From: Oryza sativa Japonica Group
Lineage: Eukaryota > Streptophyta > Magnoliopsida > Poales > Poaceae
Length of the DNA: 64,000 nucleotides
Direction: 5' to 3'
Assembly: GCF_034140825.1 (NCBI RefSeq)
Contig: NC_089035.1
Coordinates: forward strand, 3,369,001-3,433,000
Part shown: piece after piece, positions 57,933-64,000 of the stretch
How positions within the stretch are numbered: position 1 is the first letter of the stretch
Layout of the letters: every line of letters starts with the position of its first letter
The notes under the pieces: generated by a model
The model's database searches: none
The model's input: the letters and a program-made list of their open reading frames with translations, nothing else
Told to the model about the DNA's origin: nothing
Position numbers and translations under genes: made by a program

Positions 57933-60900
57933 TTTGTTTTTTTTTGCACGGAGAGAGTATTTCAAAGAGTCCAAGGGATGCAAATGATTTTGTACCGTAG
58001 GCAGTACAATCTCTGCTTCAAGGTCTTGAATAAACAAGCGGTACCACGCTGTATCGCAATTGAATGCTACTCATCTGCATTGCATCCACGTACGTGGAGA
58101 TGAGCAAAAAATAAATAAATAAATATAGTAAACCGCTCCATCCATGGATGGCACCACCCACAACAAGCTAGCCCATTAATTTCCCCTGTTTTTCTGTTTG
58201 GTCCACAAGTAGCTAGGGCACACTCTTGATCTGGACATTCGGTAGTACTACCGTTTAATTGCCTGAATTGAATTTTGCTTAATTGCCTGAATTCAATTTT
58301 GCAAATGGTTGGATGTAGTAGCTGTGTTATTGGGCTTCTTTTACTCTAGCTATGAGCAGTAGTGTACATCTCTATGCAAGGCATTATTTTATATTTCCTG
58401 AAAAAGATTTATGCATATTACATAAGTAGTATCTGGACCTATATATACATATTGCAGAGGTCCCTGCAAGGAGTAATTAATCAAGGCTGTTTTACTCCTA
58501 TCACAATTATTAAAGAATCATCATGAAGTGCAAGTCTGCAGGAACTAAAAAAAAAGGAGAAAATAAATTGATATGTCCTCAAGATGATCATGTAATGGCA
58601 GTGGCAGGTATGACCATTGACCAACTGCCTTGATAGTTGATAATGATCACACATACACAGAGGGCACAAGGAGTAAATCATAAGATAATGATCTCACCAC
58701 TTTCTAATCTTTCTAGGAACCATGCATTAAAAAGAGCCAAGCAGAAGTGGGGTTTAGGCATTCTGTACATGAACATTGCACATGTGGGTTGATCCATTCC
58801 ATGCATTTTGATTGATGAATCGTGTTAATTAACCCCACAAGACAAGGCAATTAAGATCAGTGTGTGAGCCATGAAGGTCTTAACAAAACACGGCTTTTGT
58901 TTGGTTTTGGGGTAGCTGGAGTGCTGGACCTCTCACCAAACGGCCTGCACGCTTTCAATGTCTCAGGGTCAGGGCGCTCTTGGACAGTAGAGAAGAAGAG
59001 GCTGTCAGTTTCAGAGTTAATTAATTGCAAAATTAAGTACTCTACGTTGTTTGCCTAAATCTTTGATGTATTTGGCATTAGCTAGATTGTTAATTGTCGT
59101 TTTCATTCTGAAAGGGTTGGCAAGTGACAGCAAATGTTGATCAACTGAATATGTACTTGTAGTAGCTCGGCTTATACATATCAAAAAGAAAAATGGAAAT
59201 CAGAAAGGACCAAGATCCTGGACATGCATTGGGTTCTTGTCTAGCTGCTGCTTCCTACCTACGCAAGATTTGCGTACTGTTGTGTTGTGGAGTTTGGACA
59301 AACCATGCAAATATTATTCTAACGCTGAAACTCTGCAAGTGTGCCTTGATATGTTTGTAATTCTTTAATTTCTAGTGGTAGGATTTGGACGAAGAAGATG
59401 GCGTAGAATCAGGAGCTATACATCTACTGTAGAATCTTTGGTTTGAGTGATTCGTGACTATCGATGCAAGCTAAGGTAGGTCGTCCATCTATGGTGCGTT
59501 CATCTATATACTCCTATAGTGTAGTGGTAGCAGATTTCCTTAGCCTGCGGATAACTGAATATTAATTGTGTTCGTTCAGAAATTGGAGAGTTCCTTCAGG
59601 CTTCAACTGACCTAGGTAGGATTCATGCATCGAGACGATCACCAAACCGATCGACCAATGATCTCTGTCAATTGCCCATCCAAACAATGAACGGACAACA
59701 AGTTAATTTACTGTACCTTGCATTTGCACTGCACGTCTGCACCTAGCTGAAGTCTGAATTCTTTCAGATATACTAGCTGGGTTGTTCTTTGCACGATCAG
59801 TCGGGTAGCACATAAGATAGCTGGGGTTCACTCAATGGCTCTCATTGCATGCACGCCACGGCAGAGCAACTGCTGGCTACGAGCTATCACTATCATATGT
59901 TGTCAGTATCCCGATTCGTATTCTAGTATCTTACGATACTACGATGTTACCAAGCTGAAACGATACCGATCCCATCTAGCATCCTAATTTTCATAGTATC
60001 TCGATCCTACTATTCATTACTACACGATCCTACGAAATCTTAGGTGGTATCCCGATTCTACGATCCCTACGATACTACAAAATACTACCTACAAAATACG
60101 ATCCCTACGATCCCTACAAAGTATTATTTAAAATAACATGGTTTGAATATAATGTAACTAAATATGCTCAAATTTATATGAAAATCAGTTAAATATATCA
60201 AAACTAACGTGATTTCTCTTGATAAATGTCTCTATTTGCATGACATATATCATTACTATATTTTTTTATATAGAATGGCTATATATAATCAATATAAATA
60301 TTAATTAAACTTAAAAAAAAGAAAATCTCATAGTATCCCGATCCTACGATACGATATTACTTTGAGCAAAACGATACTAGCTAATATCCCAATCCTAACA
60401 AACTTACATCATACCATCAGTGCAAGTGTTCTGAACTTCTCGGCGAGTTCTTGCGGCCATTGCCATGAAATGAATTCGCAGCTAGCTGCTATCGCATTGG
60501 GAAGAGGGAGCAAGATAGCAGTTGCAGTTTGGGCGGTTGATTGGTTACCTTACCTATGCATCACCAATTCGCCATGGTCGGCAATTGGGACTTGGGCGGT
60601 TCATCGATCAATACTGCTCGACCACCGGCCGGCTGCTCCCGTCACTTCAAAATCCCTTATATTAGCTAGCTCTGCTGCTAGTATTTCTTTTGTCTTGAAA
60701 AAAAACTTTTAAAGATGATCTGAACATATGCATACCTTTCATATTATCATCAGAACTTGACTTTTTTGGACAAATGCAAGTTCAGATTTATTCCCAGAAG
60801 TTATACTCCTTGTTGCTACTGCTGTCACCTCGTGTTTCTCTCGTCTTGTCATGGCAACAACCAACGCTAAGTGCAGGTGCAGCAAGCAGGAATGGGGGAG

Positions 60901-61112
60901 ACTGGTTTGCCGGTTGGTGTCGCCGTGTCTGCGGTGATCGGTGAGGCGCAGTAATTGGATACTACCAAACTTGATGGGCCGAGCCCGTGTCAGCCTGTCA
61001 GGTCTTGGCCTTTTTACAGGCCCGCTTGCTTGCGTGCCCTGACATTCCTTTCGGCCCATCAAGGCTTACATTTATAGTATTAAATAGCTCAATTGTGCCA
61101 TTCATGCAAAGA
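57933..61112. other. Intergenic with a repeat-rich patch
   Basis: No gene supported. 59899-60400 is repetitive (listed separately). Confidence 0.5.
59899..60400. repeat. Region rich in CGATCCTACGATAC-type motifs
   Basis: Motifs such as AGTATCCCGAT, TACGATCCCTACGA and CGATACTA recur on both strands at 59905-60120 and 60330-60400, flanking an AT-rich middle. Probably a decayed inverted-repeat element; ends not defined. Confidence 0.4.
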
Positions 61113-61194
61113 GTCGATATGTCCGAGTGGTTAAGGAGACAGACTTGAAATCTGTTGGGCTTCGCCCGCGCAGGTTCGAACCCTGCTGTCGACG
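61113..61194 (+). tRNA. tRNA-Ser(UGA)
   Basis: 82 nt. The acceptor stem GTCGATA pairs with TGTCGAC (one G-U pair). The D arm contains GAGTGGTTAAGGAG, the anticodon stem ACAGA/TCTGT encloses the loop CTTGAAA with anticodon TGA, and a long variable arm (TGGGCTTCGCCCGCG) is typical of class II tRNAs. The T arm is GCAGG TTCGAAC CCTGC; discriminator G. No CCA is encoded and no intron is present, as expected for a nuclear gene. A Pol III T-run terminator follows at once. Confidence 0.96.
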
Positions 61195-61196
61195 CA

Positions 61197-61203
61197 TTTT
61201 TTT
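61197..61203 (+). terminator. Pol III terminator (T run) of the tRNA gene
   Basis: Seven T residues two bases after the tRNA 3' end. Confidence 0.85.
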
Positions 61204-62150
61204 CCCCTTCCCGTAGTAGGGTCTTGTGCTGTTGTGCCATATTTATCCCACTTTATTATCTTTTTTTTCCTTTAACTAGACATGAATTCCAGTCTTCGTG
61301 TCATTTATCCTTTTGTTAATATTTTTTCCCTTTAACTACACAGTAATTCTACTCTTGTGCCATTTATCCATGCAATTTATTTTGCTTGGACTATATCTCC
61401 TTGTATTCTTTTTTTTTTCTATTTCACTTGCGATAGATGTTTAGAGTCTTATTTTTAGATTTTCTTTTCATTCATAGAATCTTGCATCAAAGATTCGTGT
61501 ACGCATAGATCTAACTTGCAATTACAATCAGTTACACAACACTTGTACAGAGTGTTAGCACTTATACTCAGTTACATGTAGTTACACTCAGTTATACATT
61601 TACAGTGCACCGATATTAAATTTTTACAACTATATTTTTTTCTAGATTTACAATTTTGGATATGTTTGTCTCTTTTTTTATTTCATTCGAAACGGGTTGT
61701 ATATATTGGTTGAAATTCTGTAAAATTTAAAGCTCCAAATATGTCGAAAGATCAATGGGTAGACCTTTTTGCCCTTAAATAATTTTAACATATTTCTATT
61801 TATTTTTTGAGAAAAAAGTATGCTGTACCAAAGGAATAGGAGTACTCCTTTTTGGCACGTATAAACCCGCGGAACAAAATCATACAAACCAGCATCTTTT
61901 GGTCGAAATTGAATAATCACAAATCTAGCCACGACAGTGACTTTGCACTTCTATTAGGAAGGAACTGAAGTGTTTACAACAACCTGTTGTGTGAATCTTT
62001 TATCTGATTTTTCTTTTTCTTATCTCTTCATCATAACTCCAAAATCGAATAAAAACCAAAAACTAACTTAGGAAGAGGCAAACATAATTCTGTCTAAAAT
62101 TTTGGGGGACAAAAAAAAACTATCTCCTTTCTTTTTGAAAAAAAAAAATC
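61204..62150. other. Intergenic
   Basis: AT-rich; no gene. Repeats of AGTTACA occur near 61520-61600 but no ordered array. Confidence 0.5.
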
Positions 62151-63125
62151 TACTTTCTCATCCACTCCTGTCGTTGTTCAGCTTAGCTTGGAAGGGAGGA
62201 GAAGAATCTTTTTGTTCCTCCTGTCCTGTCCATAGCTCATGCAACACAAGCCATTAATCTAATCTTGCATTCATCTACATCTAATCATCTACTCCTACAA
62301 ATCTTGTAGTATTAAAGAAGCTTAAATGATTAAGATTTTTTAAAAAAATCAATAAGTTCAAGAAGATTCCCTTGCTCTCCTGACTTCTCCACCCCGTTCC
62401 AAGAACAAAGCAGACAGAGAGCGAAGAAGCAACAAGGTGAGCCCATGCTTGATTCCTTGATCCATATTAGCTTATTCTTAGCAACCACTCGCTGTTTCTT
62501 GATTTTCTCTGCCCGATTCGATTCCGTAACCATGGGGGGTTCGATTTGAGTATCATGAGCTGTTGATTTCATCTCCCACGAACCAAGGTAGGTTAGTAGC
62601 GGAAGAGAAAGTTTTATGCTTTACGAATTCGAGCGTCTGTAGTGATGAAAAGGAAGTAAATTTTGGATCTTTCTAGCGTTTGTTTCGGTGGGGAAGCTGA
62701 ATCTGGCTGATTTGGTGCGCAACTCGTGTATGCATTGTTTGTGGAAGTGTGAGATCTAATCTAGAAATCTAATCCAGCGTTACCGAGTTTGTTGATTTTT
62801 TTTGTGCAAAAATTGGTCTTGAGATGGGCTGAAATCCACTGTATTGGGATTCTGAAGCGTTCCTGTAAGATCTAACACTAGATTTGGAATGTGAGAGAGG
62901 AGGAAGGGATCTATTTGAGGCTTTCTTTTGGCCATATGGAGAAATTTTAGTTAAGCAACCGGAGGGTAAATCTGTCTAGTCAACCATTTTGGGGAAAACT
63001 TCTGCATGATTGACCTCTGAGATGCATTCTGGTCGTCTGATGCACACAGCTTCAACTTTCAGTTGGATACTTTGGAGTTTTAACTTTCCAGCTTCTGTTT
63101 CTCTAATCTGCAATTCTGCAAGCAG
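62151..63125 (+). other. Promoter, leader exon and leader intron of the saposin-domain gene
   Basis: A non-coding exon ends at 62436 before a good donor (AACAAG then GTGAGC). The intron runs to an acceptor GCAAGCAG at 63125, six bases before the ATG. The transcription start is not identified. Confidence 0.55.
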
Positions 63126-63130
63126 GCAAA

Positions 63131-64000
63131 ATGTGTTCCATAAGGAGCTTTGCTTTTGTGCTGGTATTAGCATTTTCAGTTGCAGTCGCGGAGAGCAGAG
63201 ATTCATTTAATGTATTGGGTAAGTCATGAATTCATTATGAGAATGAATAATGTTACTAATATTTTCTCCATTCTTATTTTCATATCAATTGGTGTTTCTG
63301 ATGATAATTCTAAGTAGATCAAGCGCCGCAATGGCAAGCAATATAACACTCTCTACAGTTCTAAAATATAAAGGAATACATTTATGTGTTGATCTACATT
63401 AATTATTCCACATCACGTTATATGCGTTGGTCTAAGATTGCACAAGCACATAATAGTAAAATTGGTATCTGTGTGTTTGCTGATGACGAATGTTATGAGA
63501 ATTGCATTTCTGACCAGTCTTGCTTGACACATCTGCTGCATATCAGACATCATGAGTTACATTTATTTTATCTATTTTTGTTTTCATTTTGAAAACTCTT
63601 ATCTTCACCTGTAATAAAATTGTAATTCAGATATCACACAGTGGTCAATATATCTTCAGCATAAGAATGATTCCGTTCTACAATTTTGTTTTCACTTGAA
63701 AACTCTATCTTCACCTGTAATAAAATTGTAGGTCAGATATCACACAGTGGTTATATCTTCAGCATAAGAATGATTTCGTTCTACAATTCAACTTATTAGT
63801 TTTTGACTCTACGGTCAATTTGTCATGTATTTCAGCTCATAAAAGCTTTCCCCTTGAAAACAAGAAGACAGGGTTAACTTCAGCCAATGGAAAGCTGTGT
63901 CAACTATGCGAGCAGTACTCAACGGAAGCACTGTTCTACCTCCAACAAAATGAAACCCAAACTGAGATTCTTAGCATCCTCCACCATGCATGCGCAAACG
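63131..64000 (+). CDS. Saposin B domain protein, 5' part (runs off the window)
   Basis: Exon 1 is 63131-63218; exon 2 starts at 63836 after TATTTCAG and is open to the window end. The start MCSIRSFAFVLVLAFSVAVA is a signal peptide with cleavage likely near residue 20. After a short linker, KLCQLCEQYSTEALFYLQQN and ILSILHHACA show the cysteine spacing of a saposin B domain (CxxC, then C about 27 residues later). Plant proteins of this kind are secreted or vacuolar and may be prosaposin-like, with a second domain expected beyond the window. Lipid binding is family knowledge, not shown here. Confidence 0.85.
63577..63790. repeat. Tandem duplication, unit about 107 bp, in intron 1 of the saposin gene
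   Basis: The unit from TTTTGTTTTCA and GAAAACTC through CTGTAATAAAATTGTA, CAGATATCACACAGTGG and CAGCATAAGAATGATT occurs twice in direct order with few differences. Confidence 0.92.

Noticed and set aside
60998-61240. Minus-strand 80-codon frame
   Set aside because: Antisense to the tRNA-Ser gene; no independent support.
61520-61600. CRISPR-like array of AGTTACA motifs
   Set aside because: Motifs are short and irregular with no constant spacers, and the DNA is clearly eukaryotic.

Overview
This window looks like nuclear DNA of a grass, most probably rice (Oryza). The inference rests on intron-rich plant genes with GC-rich first exons, a nuclear tRNA-Ser(UGA), and dense rice-type miniature elements: Stowaway copies flanked by TA, Tourist copies flanked by TTA/TAA, hAT and Mutator elements, Helitron ends and a SINE. 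No bacterial or organellar features were seen.

Layout. 1-7.4 kb: a ten-exon DCD-kelch gene on the minus strand with its promoter. 7.4-16.1 kb: gene-poor DNA with nested MITEs, a long-TIR element and a G-box cluster. 16.1-16.8 kb: a PADRE/DUF4228 gene whose TATA box lies 24 bp downstream of a Tourist-like MITE. 17-20 kb: repeats. 20.4-21.8 kb: a single-exon F-box gene (minus) with a long (CTAT)n/(TA)n tract upstream. 22.7-26.1 kb: MULE, hAT-like and Helitron pieces. 26.7-30.6 kb: a ten-exon minus-strand gene that joins an F-box exon, a HORMA domain of the ASY1/PAIR2/Hop1 type and two Copia-like retropepsin-type modules in one open frame. 31.3-34.3 kb: a Pack-MULE with an RNase H-like fragment, itself split by a complete Helitron that carries a MITE. 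35.3-36.2 kb: a broken inverted copy of the 20-kb F-box gene. 37.3-43.3 kb: two tandem Ca2+-dependent (staphylococcal-like) nuclease genes. 44-45 kb: a SINE and a LINE 3' end. 45.2-47.1 kb: PIG-H (GPI-anchor biosynthesis). 47-55 kb: mostly empty. 54.9-55.6 kb: a DUF688-like gene (minus). 56-58 kb: a hAT element and a MITE cluster. 61.1 kb: tRNA-Ser. 62.4 kb to the end: a saposin-B-domain gene cut by the window edge.

These are independent plant genes, not an operon. Functional links visible in the sequence are the nuclease pair (tandem duplication followed by a new N-terminus and a MITE-made stop codon) and the F-box gene with its inverted broken copy. The most unusual item is the F-box/HORMA/retropepsin-like chimera. 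All ten of its exons join at GT-AG sites without a frame break, which suggests a working host gene assembled by exon shuffling and domestication.
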